Shown one piece after another: positions 36,329 through 45,335 of a DNA stretch of 64,000 nt. Both the position numbers and the translations under genes were made by a program. This stretch comes from Cardiobacteriaceae bacterium TAE3-ERU3 (GTDB lineage Bacteria; Pseudomonadota; Gammaproteobacteria; Cardiobacteriales; Cardiobacteriaceae), in assembly GCA_019218315.1 (NCBI GenBank), contig JAHUUI010000002.1:1-64000 (forward strand), in the 5' to 3' direction. Position 1 is the first letter of the stretch. The number at the start of each line of letters is the position of its first letter. The notes under the pieces are model-generated. The model was not told the DNA's origin. It searched no databases and saw only the letters and a program-made list of their open reading frames with translations.

Positions 36329-37171
36329 ATGCTCAAACAGCGAATACTGACAGCACTTATCGTAGGCCCTATTTTTGCTTGGGTGACTATTTGGGCAAAT
36401 AACACGGTCTTTAATGCATTCTGGGCATTAGTTGTTGCTTTAGCTGCTCGTGAGTGGGCTCGCCTGATTGGATTGCGCGGTTTTTCCGCGGTTTTTTTTG
36501 TCATCATTACAGCAATGATCAGCGCATTGGGGATGTATGCCTCGCTTGATTTAGTCACTTGGCATTGGACGATTCCCATCATGATCGCCACAGTCTCATT
36601 AGCCGCATTCATGTGGCTGATTCTGGTTCCGCTTTGGTTGCGTAGTTACGCTCAAAAAGGGCGTATTCCTTTGCCAAATATAGTATTGGCGATTATAGGC
36701 TGTGTACTTTTGTCCGCATTTTCGCTAGCTATGATGGTATGCCGTGCGCATGTTGGTGGTGTCGGGCTATTTGGGTTATTTGTATTGGTGTGGTGTGCTG
36801 ATATTGGTGCGTATTTTACCGGTCGTCGCTTTGGCAAGCGACCATTGGCTGCGGCGATCAGCCCGAAAAAAACCAAAGAAGGGTTTTGGGGTGGATGGCT
36901 ATTCGCAATGAGTGTTGCTGTTGTCTATTACTTTGTGGTCAATCCTCAGCTTTCGGCAGCCAGCTTTTTCCTGACGACTGCCTTGGTATTGGTATATGCA
37001 ACAGTTGGCGACTTATTTGAAAGTATTTTGAAACGCCGCTGTGGATTTAAAGACAGTGGCCGTATTTTACCGGGGCATGGTGGTGTACTTGATCGTATAG
37101 ATAGCTGGTTGCCAGCTATGGTGTTATGGTCAAGTGCTTTTTTCTTTTCAACGGTACTAACGCATGTTTGA
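36329..37171 (+). CDS. cdsA: Phosphatidate cytidylyltransferase
   Basis: CdsA makes CDP-diacylglycerol for phospholipid synthesis. The 280-residue membrane protein has about eight helices and the C-terminal signature GDLFESILKRRCGFKDSGRILPGHGGVLDRID, in which the Asp residues bind metal. It starts two bases after uppS, and its last eight bases overlap rseP. Confidence 0.96.
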   Translation: MLKQRILTALIVGPIFAWVTIWANNTVFNAFWALVVALAAREWARLIGLRGFSAVFFVIITAMISALGMYASLDLVTWHWTIPIMIATVSLAAFMWLILVPLWLRSYAQKGRIPLPNIVLAIIGCVLLSAFSLAMMVCRAHVGGVGLFGLFVLVWCADIGAYFTGRRFGKRPLAAAISPKKTKEGFWGGWLFAMSVAVVYYFVVNPQLSAASFFLTTALVLVYATVGDLFESILKRRCGFKDSGRILPGHGGVLDRIDSWLPAMVLWSSAFFFSTVLTHV

Positions 37172-38516
37172 CATTTTGTGGGGCATTTTAGGTTTTGTCA
37201 TCACTATTGGGATATTGGTCGTTATTCACGAATATGGCCATTTTTGGGTAGCGCGCAAGTTTGACGTCAAAATTCTGCGCTTTTCGCTTGGCTTTGGTAA
37301 GCCGCTGCTGAGCTGGCGTGGTAAAAAAGACGGCACACTCTATACTTTGGCGCCAATTCCGCTTGGTGGCTTTGTGCAAATGTACGGGGAGGATGAGCGT
37401 GAGCCTATCCCTGAAGTAGATAGATCGCGTACTTTTGCTGCTAAGCCTGCATGGCAGCGATTTTTGATAGCATTCGCTGGCCCTGCGGTTAATCTGATTT
37501 TTGCTGTACTGGCGTTTGCCGGATTATTCATGATTGGCGTCGATGGTATTAAGCCACAAGTTTCTTACGTCGCACCGGACAGTATTGCAGCTCAAGCCGG
37601 TATTGAAGCGGGTGATGTGATTCGCAGTGTTGATGGTAAAGAAACGCTGTTGGGCATGGATGCACACGTTGCACTGGTTAGTGCGGCAAGAGCACCTGTT
37701 GAAATTCAGTACAGCACGCCAAACCAGCAAGTTCGTACTGCGACTTTGGACTTATCCGGATTACGCGCTGGCGATGAGCTAGACATGGCAGCCACAACGG
37801 GATTGTATTTGGCTGATGAATGGCAGCCTGCGATGATTGAAGAGGTTTTGCCAGATGCACCCGCATCGCAAATTGGTTTGCAGGCTGGTGATCAGATTAT
37901 TGAATTAGACGCTGTGCGTGATCTTGACCTGTTCCGTGCCAACGATTGGATTGCGCTGCATCCTAATGAACAAGTGACCATTACGGTTTTGCGTAGTGGT
38001 AACCGGATAGAATTGACGGGGTCGCTTGGTGAGCGTGAATATCAAGGCAGAACCATTGGTTACTTGGGGATACGCTGGCAAGCACCAGATTTTGCTGACT
38101 TACGCACAACAGAGCGTTATGGTTTTTTTGCCTCTTTGGGTAAAGGGATTGATAAAACGTGGTACTACACCCGTTTGACGTTCAATATGTTTGCCCGAAT
38201 GATCAAGGGAGAAGTCTCTATCGACAATATGGGCGGCCCGCTGACGATTGGGGATGCCGCTGGGAAAACCATTCAATACGGCTGGGATATTTTCTTAAAT
38301 TTTCTTGGTATCGTCAGTTTATCTTTGGCAGCCATCAATTTATTGCCTATTCCAATGCTCGATGGTGGGCATATGTTGCTGAGCGCCATTGAGATGATTC
38401 GTGGCAAGCCTTTGCGTGAGCGAACCATGATGTGGGTTATGAGAGCGGGGCAGGCTGTCGTGCTGAGTTTTATGGCATTTGTCATCTTGAACGACGTACA
38501 CCGCTATCTTTTTTGA
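37164..38516 (+). CDS. rseP: RIP metalloprotease RseP
   Basis: RseP cleaves anti-sigma factor RseA and other membrane proteins in the sigma-E envelope stress path. The 450-residue protein has the zinc motif HEYGH (residues 22-26), two PDZ domains (about 120-200 and 205-280), and a distal LDGGHM motif with the third ligand Asp near 395. The usual downstream bamA-skp-lpxD genes are absent; a convergent ygfB follows instead. Start overlaps cdsA. Confidence 0.96.
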   Translation: MFDILWGILGFVITIGILVVIHEYGHFWVARKFDVKILRFSLGFGKPLLSWRGKKDGTLYTLAPIPLGGFVQMYGEDEREPIPEVDRSRTFAAKPAWQRFLIAFAGPAVNLIFAVLAFAGLFMIGVDGIKPQVSYVAPDSIAAQAGIEAGDVIRSVDGKETLLGMDAHVALVSAARAPVEIQYSTPNQQVRTATLDLSGLRAGDELDMAATTGLYLADEWQPAMIEEVLPDAPASQIGLQAGDQIIELDAVRDLDLFRANDWIALHPNEQVTITVLRSGNRIELTGSLGEREYQGRTIGYLGIRWQAPDFADLRTTERYGFFASLGKGIDKTWYYTRLTFNMFARMIKGEVSIDNMGGPLTIGDAAGKTIQYGWDIFLNFLGIVSLSLAAINLLPIPMLDGGHMLLSAIEMIRGKPLRERTMMWVMRAGQAVVLSFMAFVILNDVHRYLF

Positions 38517-38561
38517 AGATATAGCAACGAGCTATTCAAGACTTTTTTGAGATTTGTATGT

Positions 38562-38583
38562 TGGGCATGAAATAACATGCCCA
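38562..38583 (-). terminator. Hairpin between rseP and ygfB
   Basis: TGGGCATG (38562-38569) and CATGCCCA (38576-38583) form an 8-bp stem between the convergent stops. The T-tract is poor on either strand; a weak bidirectional terminator is plausible. Confidence 0.45.
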
Positions 38584-38589
38584 TGCCGC

Positions 38590-39114
38590 TTATTTAGCTG
38601 ATTGTTTTGGAGTTCTGACATAGGCGTAGATCATCAATGCGCCCATGCGGCAATGTTCTTCAAGTTCTGCAAGTAGTAGTAAATTTTCATCACTGTCGGG
38701 GAGCTGGGTGTCGAGTTCAGCAAATGCATCAAGGTCGGCAATAAATTCAAGGCAATCTTCATCAAGGTTGACCAAACTGCGTTCACGCAATGAGGTGATG
38801 GCTATTTTGAATCCTTGTACCCAAAATGTCAGGGCTTCAGCACGTTCTGCTGGTGTTGCTTCTTCCGGTAGCATCAGTTGGAAGCGTAGGTCGTTCTTTG
38901 CTAGTGCTTGATCAATGTGTGCGACTAATGCTTGCATTGTTTTTTTTGCAGTATCGTCGATATTTGTACCAGGAAAGAGCAGTATCTGCCAGTCATCAGC
39001 GTGATTGCCTGCGACAAGTGCTGTCAGCATGCCATGTGCTTCGGCTGGTGCAAACCACCAGTCTTGGTGCTCAATGAGCATTTGCATGGCTGCGTAATCA
39101 AGCGTATCTGTCAT
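38590..39114 (-). CDS. ygfB: YgfB/YecA (UPF0149) family protein
   Basis: The 174-residue acidic protein has the UPF0149 pattern: APAEAHGMLTALVAG near residue 22, PAERAEALTFWVQGF near 88, and the C-terminal LAELEEHCRMGALMIYAYVR. YgfB homologues are near zapA in E. coli and Pseudomonas, divergently transcribed as here, so context supports the call. In Pseudomonas YgfB affects ampDh3 expression; the role here is unknown. pepP and ubiH, which often follow, are missing. Confidence 0.9.
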   Translation of the reverse strand: MTDTLDYAAMQMLIEHQDWWFAPAEAHGMLTALVAGNHADDWQILLFPGTNIDDTAKKTMQALVAHIDQALAKNDLRFQLMLPEEATPAERAEALTFWVQGFKIAITSLRERSLVNLDEDCLEFIADLDAFAELDTQLPDSDENLLLLAELEEHCRMGALMIYAYVRTPKQSAK

Positions 39115-39254
39115 GGGTGATTCCCTTGCTAAAAAGGGTTAGTATATATAACTTTATTGAGGCTTCAATATGGGGACTTTGAAGCCTTATACGGTATTTT
39201 AGTAGGCAAAATTTGTCTGCCTCCAACGCAAACTCACAACAAGGTTGATTTATT

Positions 39255-39701
39255 ATGCAGGAACGTTTGCACATTGATGAGATGAAACGTATTGAAAAAC
39301 AAGTTAATACGCTGGTTAAGTCGTGGCAGAAATTGACCAAGAGTCATACTCAGCTTGAAGAGAAATATGCAATTTTGAATGAAGAAATGGCACGAGTGAA
39401 ATCACGACATCAAGAAAAATTGGCGGAGCTTGAGCAGCAGCATAGTGAAGCTAAAGAAGCTGCACAGTTGGCACTGGAATCAGCCGTTTCAGATGAAGGA
39501 CGCCGCTGGCAGCAGAAATATGATGAAACCATTGCGGCGCATGAAACGCAACTTCGCGAGACAAACGATGCCCACCAAAATGAGCTCAGTGAGCTACGTT
39601 TAGAGATGGAGCGCAAAGAGCAGGCTCTTACCAGAGAGCTGGACCAAGTGAGAAAAGTAAAAGATGCGTTGAGTAGCCGTGTGCTGGGAGTAGCAGAATG
39701 A
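39255..39701 (+). CDS. Coiled-coil protein, ZapA-linked (TIGR02449-like, expanded)
   Basis: The 148-residue protein is almost entirely heptad coiled coil, from about residue 8 to 140, with no membrane helix. In related genomes a short coiled-coil protein of about 70 residues (TIGR02449) lies between ygfB and zapA. The N-terminal IEKQVNTLVKSWQKLTKSH and C-terminal VRKVKDALSSRV pieces resemble its ends, with a doubled middle. The stop overlaps the zapA start as ATGA-type coupling. A divisome role beside ZapA is likely but not proven. Confidence 0.75.
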   Translation: MQERLHIDEMKRIEKQVNTLVKSWQKLTKSHTQLEEKYAILNEEMARVKSRHQEKLAELEQQHSEAKEAAQLALESAVSDEGRRWQQKYDETIAAHETQLRETNDAHQNELSELRLEMERKEQALTRELDQVRKVKDALSSRVLGVAE

Positions 39702-39994
39702 GTCGCGAAAAAATCAAAGTTACGTTGAGTATTCTGGATAATAACTATCCTTTGATGTGCGAGGCACATGAGCGGAATTTGCTCATCGAAGCGGCTGAGT
39801 TGCTCAATGGGCACTTGCAGGATTTGCGTAGTGCCAACCCAAAGTTGCCGCATGATCGACTGATTGTCATGGGTGGGTTGCAAATGGCATTCGATTTATT
39901 ACAGGAACGCCAAACCATTTCACGTGAGGTAAAGACGGTTAATCAAACTACTTTGCGCTTGCTTGAAGTGCTTAAGGAAGCAGAAGTTGATTAG
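39698..39994 (+). CDS. zapA: Cell division protein ZapA
   Basis: ZapA bundles FtsZ at the division ring. The 98-residue protein has an N-terminal beta/alpha domain (KIKVTLSILDNNYPLMCEAHE, close to the family consensus of IKILGREY..C) and a C-terminal coiled coil. It overlaps the upstream coiled-coil gene by four bases. In most gammaproteobacteria 6S RNA (ssrS) follows; here only 97 bases separate it from an esterase gene. Confidence 0.92.
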   Translation: MSREKIKVTLSILDNNYPLMCEAHERNLLIEAAELLNGHLQDLRSANPKLPHDRLIVMGGLQMAFDLLQERQTISREVKTVNQTTLRLLEVLKEAEVD

Positions 39995-40015
39995 GTTTAT
40001 CACTGGATGATTTTG

Positions 40016-40046
40016 TTGTGATGGGAAGTTGGCTTTACCATCACAA
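40016..40046 (+). other. Hairpin in the zapA 3' region
   Basis: TTGTGATGG (40016-40024) pairs perfectly with CCATCACAA (40038-40046) around a 13-base loop. It lies between the zapA stop and the terminator, in the place where ssrS is usually encoded, but is too short to be 6S RNA. Confidence 0.5.
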
Positions 40047-40054
40047 TAATATTG

Positions 40055-40083
40055 AGGCAGCCGTTAGTATGGCTGCCTTTTTG
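40055..40083 (+). terminator. Rho-independent terminator of zapA
   Basis: AGGCAGCC (40055-40062) pairs with GGCTGCCT (40071-40078) and is followed by a T-run. It lies between the convergent zapA and esterase genes. Confidence 0.88.
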
Positions 40084-40090
40084 TTGGCGT

Positions 40091-40732
40091 TTAGAAACCG
40101 CGTAATTTTAGCCACTCGGAGATATCCTGAATTTCCGGCAGGCTGACTTCATGTCCGATAGGGTAGTTCTTCCAAGTAATATTGTAGCCTCTCTCCTGTA
40201 GCGTGGTATATGAAGATTCGCCGAGAGTATAGGTAACAATAGGATCTTGAGTGCCGTGCATCATCATGATTGGTGGCGCAGTGTTCTCTGCATTTGGCGT
40301 CTCTTGTGGATTGAGTAGATAGCACGACAATGCAAGAATGCCGCCACATGGGTTACGGGTGCCACAATGTAAAGCCATTGCGCCGCCTTGTGAAAAACCG
40401 GCAAAAATGATGTTCTCAGGGCTGATGCCTTGAGCAATTTTTGCGTTATATATGGCTTGGATAGCTTGCGCACTATCAGCTATACCCTCACGATCATGGC
40501 CGCGTAGGGCAAAGTCTGTAATATCGTACCAGCCGCGCATACCCATTCCGCCATTTATGGTGATAGGGCGTACGGGGGCATTAGGAAAAATGATTTCTGT
40601 AGATGGTTGCAGATTGAGCATCGGGACAATCGGCATAAAGTCATTGCCATCAGCACCAAGCCCGTGTAGCCAGATAATCGTACGCTCAGGGCAACCCTGT
40701 GATGGATGGATGATTTGTTCGAGCTGTGTCAT
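40091..40732 (-). CDS. Alpha/beta hydrolase, carboxylesterase/phospholipase YtpA-type
   Basis: The 213-residue protein belongs to the short carboxylesterase family (EstB/acyl-protein thioesterase-like). It has TIIWLHGLGADGNDF near residue 19, the nucleophile GFSQGGAM near 109, MMHGTQDPIVTY with the Asp near 162, and GHEVSLPEI with the His near 196. The start at 40732 has AGGAG eight bases upstream; ATG 40750 is in frame but unlikely. It hydrolyses short acyl or thioesters; substrate unknown. Confidence 0.9.
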   Translation of the reverse strand: MTQLEQIIHPSQGCPERTIIWLHGLGADGNDFMPIVPMLNLQPSTEIIFPNAPVRPITINGGMGMRGWYDITDFALRGHDREGIADSAQAIQAIYNAKIAQGISPENIIFAGFSQGGAMALHCGTRNPCGGILALSCYLLNPQETPNAENTAPPIMMMHGTQDPIVTYTLGESSYTTLQERGYNITWKNYPIGHEVSLPEIQDISEWLKLRGF

Positions 40733-40769
40733 AATCGCTCTCCTTTCCAATTAGAAATATGTAGTGTAA

Positions 40770-40886
40770 ATGAAATACTGGGCAATGATAATCATGCTGG
40801 GCGGTTTGGTGTTGGTTGGCTGTGGACAAAAAGGTCCTTTGTACTTGCCAAAGGATGATGTGGCGCAGGAGCAGAACAATGGATAA
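40770..40886 (+). CDS. lptM: LptM (YifL-like) small lipoprotein
   Basis: This very short gene encodes 38 residues. It has a signal peptide with lipobox LVGC (lipidated Cys18), followed by GQKGPLYLPKDD, the exact LptM pattern. LptM helps LptD/E assembly in the outer membrane. Its stop overlaps the lysA start (40879-40886). The same lptM-lysA (or dapF) linkage is common in gammaproteobacteria, which supports the call. The ribosome site is weak. Confidence 0.85.
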   Translation: MKYWAMIIMLGGLVLVGCGQKGPLYLPKDDVAQEQNNG

Positions 40887-42147
40887 ACGCGGCGTTTGGG
40901 CACATTTGCACGAAGAAAATAATGATTGGGTTTGTGATGGTGTGGCACTTGCTCCATTAGTCGAGCGCTATGGTTCGCCGTTGTATGTGTACAGTGGTGA
41001 ACATATATTAAATCAGTACCACGCTTACCATGAGCACGGTCGCTCAACAGAATTGAGTGTGCATTATGCGGTCAAAGCCAACAGTAATTTGTCGATCTTG
41101 CGCTTACTCGCTGAGGCGGGCGCTGGCTTTGATATTGTCTCTGGCGGTGAACTGGCGCGGGTTTTAAAAGCCGGCGGTAGTGCTGAAAACATTGTGTTTT
41201 CCGGTGTAGCGAAAACTGATGATGAGCTTAATGCGGCTTTAGAGGCTGATATTGGCTGTTTTAATATTGAATCAGGTGAGGAATTGCAGCGCTTGTCGCA
41301 GCTGGCAGTCAATGCAGGCAAGACTGCAAGAATTGCTTTGCGTGTTAACCCTGATGTTGATCCACAGACGCATCCCTATATCTCGACCGGTCTTAAAGAA
41401 AATAAATTCGGTATTTCCATGGATGAAGCATTGCCGCTGTATCAGCATGCGGCGCAGTTGGATGGTATTGAGATCATCGGCATGAGTAGCCACATTGGCT
41501 CGCAGATTACAATTATGCAGCCATTTCTCGATGCACTGGACAACATGCTTGAACTTGCCAAAAAGTTGGCTGATGCAGGTATTACCTTGCAGCATCTCGA
41601 CATTGGTGGGGGGCTGGGCATTATGACGCCAGAACAAACTGACGTGCAACGTCCACAAGATTTATCTGCGGCATTACTCGATAAACTGCAAGATAGCCCA
41701 TACGCACTGCATATGGAACCAGGGCGCTCCTTGATTGGCAATGCAGGTTATTTGCTGAGTTGCGTGGTTGGTACGAAAGAACAGTCGGGTCACAACTTCA
41801 TCATGCTCGATGCAGGGATGAACGATTACATTCGTCCAGCACTGTATCAGGTGCGTCCTGCATTCCGTAATCTCAGTCAGGCAAGTGATACTGAGGTACG
41901 CAGTGAGATTGTTGGTCCGGTATGTGAGACAGGTGATACATTTGCGCGTGGCTATCCTTTGACCGCAAAGCGTGGTGATATTATCGCCATTGCGGGTGTT
42001 GGCGCATATGGCATGGCGATGAGCGGTGATTACAATACACGTCCTAAAGCAGCTGAAGTGCTGATCATCAATGGTGAAGCACGTTTGGTGCGCAAGCGGC
42101 AAACCTTTGATGACCTGATTGCGCAAGAAGTGGAGCTGCTTGGATGA
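40879..42147 (+). CDS. lysA: Diaminopimelate decarboxylase
   Basis: LysA makes lysine from meso-DAP with PLP. The 422-residue protein has the PLP lysine in HYAVKANSN (about K66), [10 protein letters not shown] near 90, the [13 protein letters not shown] region, and the C-terminal [13 protein letters not shown] precedes ATG 40879. The start overlaps lptM and the stop overlaps leuC by four bases, making a lptM-lysA-leuC-leuD-leuB chain. dapF, often next, is not present. Confidence 0.96.
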   Translation: MDKRGVWAHLHEENNDWVCDGVALAPLVERYGSPLYVYSGEHILNQYHAYHEHGRSTELSVHYAVKANSNLSILRLLAEAGAGFDIVSGGELARVLKAGGSAENIVFSGVAKTDDELNAALEADIGCFNIESGEELQRLSQLAVNAGKTARIALRVNPDVDPQTHPYISTGLKENKFGISMDEALPLYQHAAQLDGIEIIGMSSHIGSQITIMQPFLDALDNMLELAKKLADAGITLQHLDIGGGLGIMTPEQTDVQRPQDLSAALLDKLQDSPYALHMEPGRSLIGNAGYLLSCVVGTKEQSGHNFIMLDAGMNDYIRPALYQVRPAFRNLSQASDTEVRSEIVGPVCETGDTFARGYPLTAKRGDIIAIAGVGAYGMAMSGDYNTRPKAAEVLIINGEARLVRKRQTFDDLIAQEVELLG

Positions 42148-43532
42148 GTGGACAGACACTCTACGATAAAATTTGGCATGCCCATGCAGTACGCGAAGAA
42201 GATGGGCAAACCTTGCTTTATATTGATCGCCATTTAATTCATGAGGTGACGTCAGCACAAGCTTTTGAAGGTTTGGAGTTGGCGGGGCGTAAGTTGTGGC
42301 GTAAAGAATCCATGCAGGCCGTTCCTGACCACAACGTGCCAACTTTGCATCCAGAGCAAGGCATCGTCGACCCGATTGCAAAGATTCAGGTTGAAACCTT
42401 GCAAAAGAATTGCTTGAGCCACGGGGTAAAGCTTTTTGATCTCAACGATATTCGCCAAGGTATTGTGCATGTGGTAGGGCCTGAGCAGGGCTTGACTTTG
42501 CCAGGTATGACGTTGGTTTGTGGTGATTCACATACAGCGACGCATGGTGCTTTTGCTGCGTTAGCGTTTGGTATCGGGACGTCTGAGGTTGAGCATGTCA
42601 TGGCGACGCAAACTTTGCCGCAGAAAAAGACCAAGCGCATGCGCATCACGATTGACGGGCAGCCGGGTAAAGGCGTGTACGCCAAAGACCTGATGCTGGC
42701 GGTGATCAGTCACATTGGTACGGCAGGGGGTACGGGCTATACGTTGGAGCTTGCTGGCGAAGCTGTGAAGGCACTGTCGATGGAAGGTCGGATGACCATG
42801 TGTAATATGGCGATCGAAGCGGGTGCGCGTGCGGGATTGGTCGCCGTAGATGACACAACATTGGATTATTTGCGTCAGCGCCCCAGTGCACCTCAAGGTG
42901 AGATGTGGGATAAAGCGGAAGCGTATTGGCGCACACTGGTCAGTGATGATGATGCGGTGTTTGATGCTGAAGTGTGGCTCGATGCTGCTGACATAGCACC
43001 GCAAGTCAGCTGGGGTACGTCGCCAGAAATGGTGTGCGGGGTTGACGGACAAATTCCCGTCACTGCTGCCGACGACGCTAATCAGCGTCGTGCCTTGGAA
43101 TACATGGGGCTACAAGCGGGTATGCCTATCCACGATATAGATATTGATGCGGTATTTATTGGCTCGTGTACCAATGGCAGAATACAGGATTTGCGTGAGG
43201 CAGCGGCTTTCCTCGGTGGCAAACGCGTAGCGCCTCAAATTAAAATGGCGATGGTGGTACCAGGCTCAGGATTAGTCAAACGCCAGGCAGAAGCAGAAGG
43301 TTTGGATAAGATTTTTACTGCTGCAGGATTTGAGTGGCGTTCACCAGGGTGCTCGATGTGCCTGGCGATGAATGCCGACAAATTACCACCCAAAATGCGT
43401 TGTGCTTCCACGTCCAACCGCAATTTCGAAGGTCGCCAAGGTCAGGGTAGCCGTACCCATTTAGTCAGCCCTGCAATGGCTGCTGCTGCGGCAGTAGCGG
43501 GGCATTTTGTAGATATTCGGACGGTGTCATAA
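42144..43532 (+). CDS. leuC: 3-isopropylmalate dehydratase large subunit
   Basis: LeuC carries the 4Fe-4S centre of isopropylmalate isomerase in leucine synthesis. The 462-residue protein has the cluster Cys in GSCTNGR near 335 and in CSMCLAMN near 405, and [13 protein letters not shown] near 130. It overlaps lysA and is followed at once by leuD (one-base overlap). leuA is not in the window. Confidence 0.97.
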   Translation: MSGQTLYDKIWHAHAVREEDGQTLLYIDRHLIHEVTSAQAFEGLELAGRKLWRKESMQAVPDHNVPTLHPEQGIVDPIAKIQVETLQKNCLSHGVKLFDLNDIRQGIVHVVGPEQGLTLPGMTLVCGDSHTATHGAFAALAFGIGTSEVEHVMATQTLPQKKTKRMRITIDGQPGKGVYAKDLMLAVISHIGTAGGTGYTLELAGEAVKALSMEGRMTMCNMAIEAGARAGLVAVDDTTLDYLRQRPSAPQGEMWDKAEAYWRTLVSDDDAVFDAEVWLDAADIAPQVSWGTSPEMVCGVDGQIPVTAADDANQRRALEYMGLQAGMPIHDIDIDAVFIGSCTNGRIQDLREAAAFLGGKRVAPQIKMAMVVPGSGLVKRQAEAEGLDKIFTAAGFEWRSPGCSMCLAMNADKLPPKMRCASTSNRNFEGRQGQGSRTHLVSPAMAAAAAVAGHFVDIRTVS

Positions 43533-44161
43533 TGCAGCCATTTGTACAAGAAAGAGGTATCGTGATGCCTTTGCCGCGTAGCAATGTCGATACTGATGCG
43601 ATCTTACCGAAGCAGTACTTGAAGCTGATCAGCCGCAGCGGCTTTGGGCAATATTTGTTTGATGATTGGCGCTACCTGCCTGATCGCAGTGATAATCCTG
43701 ATTTCGTCCTCAATGAGCCGCGTTACCGCAGTGCAAAATTTTTACTGGCTGGTGAAAATTTTGGCTGTGGCTCCTCGCGCGAACATGCCGTGTGGGCGCT
43801 TGCTGATTATGGCTTTCGCGCAGTCATTGCGCCGAGTTTTGCCGATATTTTTTACAATAATTGTTTCAAAAATGGTCTATTGCCAGTGATACTTGCTGCA
43901 GATGCGGTGGACATCCTCTTTGCACGTTGTGACCAGCAAGAGACGCTGGAACTCAAAGTCGATCTTGAAGCACAGCTTGTTCATCAGGGTGAGGACAGTT
44001 GGCCATTCAGTATTGATGGCTTCCGCCGCCATGCCTTGCTACAAGGGTTAGACGACATCGGACAAACTTTAAAGCACCGAGAGGATATTGCTGCATTTGA
44101 AGCGCAGCACCGGCAGCATTTTCCATGGCTATTCAGCGAATTTCAGGAGGGGAATAAATGA
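43532..44161 (+). CDS. leuD: 3-isopropylmalate dehydratase small subunit
   Basis: LeuD completes the isomerase active site. The 209-residue protein has [14 protein letters not shown] near residue 18 and [14 protein letters not shown] near 74, both typical. It overlaps leuC by one base and leuB by four bases, so subunit production is coupled. Confidence 0.97.
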   Translation: MQPFVQERGIVMPLPRSNVDTDAILPKQYLKLISRSGFGQYLFDDWRYLPDRSDNPDFVLNEPRYRSAKFLLAGENFGCGSSREHAVWALADYGFRAVIAPSFADIFYNNCFKNGLLPVILAADAVDILFARCDQQETLELKVDLEAQLVHQGEDSWPFSIDGFRRHALLQGLDDIGQTLKHREDIAAFEAQHRQHFPWLFSEFQEGNK

Positions 44162-45225
44162 ACAAAGTATTATTACTACCGGGGGACGGTATTGGTCCAG
44201 AAATCATGGCGCAAGCTGAGAAGGTATTGCGTGCCTTGATGGACGAAGGATTAGAGATCGAGCTGGAATACGGTGACCTTGGCGGCTGTGCTGTTGATAA
44301 GCATGGCGATCCGTATCCGGAAGAAACACGTAGAAAAGCGAATAATGCCAGTGCGGTATTGCTCGGTGCGGTTGGTGGTCCTAAATGGGACACAGAAGCG
44401 CGCCATTTACGCCCTGAAAGTGGCTTGCTCGCTATTCGTAAGGACTTGGGGTTATTTGCCAACCTACGTCCAGTCAATGTTTTTCCGGCATTAGCGGATC
44501 GTTCGAGCCTCAAACGTGAGTATGTGGCAGGATTGGATTTGTTAATTGTACGCGAACTCACTGGCGGTATTTATTTTGGTCAACCACGTGGCTTGGGAAA
44601 TACAGATGATGGGCTGCGTGAAGGCTTTAATACTTTACGCTATAACGAAGAGGAAGTACGCCGTATTGCTCGTGTTGCATTTGAAGCAGCAGCGGGGCGC
44701 TCTGGGCAGTTGTGCTCGGTCGATAAAATGAATGTACTTGAAGCTTCGCAGTTGTGGCGCGAAGTGGTTGAAGAAGTGGCTAAAGACTATCCGTCGGTGA
44801 CGCTGTCGCATATGCTGGTTGATAATGCCGCCATGCAGCTGGTGCGCGCGCCAAAGCAATTTGACGTTATTCTCACCAGCAATTTGTTTGGCGATATTTT
44901 GTCCGATCAGGCATCGATGCTATCCGGCTCGATTGGCTTATTGCCATCTGCATCTTTGCGTGGTGATGGTGTGGGTTTGTTTGAGCCTATCCACGGCTCA
45001 GCGCCTGATATTGCTGGTAGTGGTAAAGCCAATCCATTGGCGATGATCTTGTCTGTTGCCTTGATGCTACGTCATAGTTTAGCGCAGCCACAAATGGCAG
45101 AATGTATTGAAGTGGCTGTTTCAAATGTGCTTGATGCAGGCTTATTGAGTGCAGATTTAGTTTCTGGAACACAGCAGCCCCTTTCGACGGATGAACTCGG
45201 TGATAAGATTGTAGAACAATTGTAA
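44158..45225 (+). CDS. leuB: 3-isopropylmalate dehydrogenase
   Basis: LeuB oxidatively decarboxylates 3-isopropylmalate with NAD. The 355-residue protein has [12 protein letters not shown] near residue 5, [13 protein letters not shown] near 133, DKMNVLEAS near 191, and [10 protein letters not shown] near 242. It is last in the operon. A short AT-rich gap then leads to fimV. Confidence 0.97.
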   Translation: MNKVLLLPGDGIGPEIMAQAEKVLRALMDEGLEIELEYGDLGGCAVDKHGDPYPEETRRKANNASAVLLGAVGGPKWDTEARHLRPESGLLAIRKDLGLFANLRPVNVFPALADRSSLKREYVAGLDLLIVRELTGGIYFGQPRGLGNTDDGLREGFNTLRYNEEEVRRIARVAFEAAAGRSGQLCSVDKMNVLEASQLWREVVEEVAKDYPSVTLSHMLVDNAAMQLVRAPKQFDVILTSNLFGDILSDQASMLSGSIGLLPSASLRGDGVGLFEPIHGSAPDIAGSGKANPLAMILSVALMLRHSLAQPQMAECIEVAVSNVLDAGLLSADLVSGTQQPLSTDELGDKIVEQL

Positions 45226-45264
45226 ACTAGCTTATTAGCAAACATTTAATTGAGATAATGAGCC

Positions 45265-45273
45265 TGTTATACT
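45265..45273 (+). promoter_or_regulatory. Extended -10 promoter candidate for fimV
   Basis: TGTTATACT holds a TGn extension plus TATACT, 62 bases before the fimV start. A good -35 is not seen, consistent with an extended -10 type. AAGGA lies before ATG 45336. Confidence 0.45.
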
Positions 45274-45335
45274 GGGAAAAATTAGCTTAATCACTAAGAG
45301 CCAAGCGCTCTCTGAACATTGCATAAGGAAGTCAT

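Noticed and set aside
39995-40090. A 6S RNA gene after zapA
   Set aside because: The gap is too short and does not form the long double-hairpin with a central bubble expected for 6S RNA.
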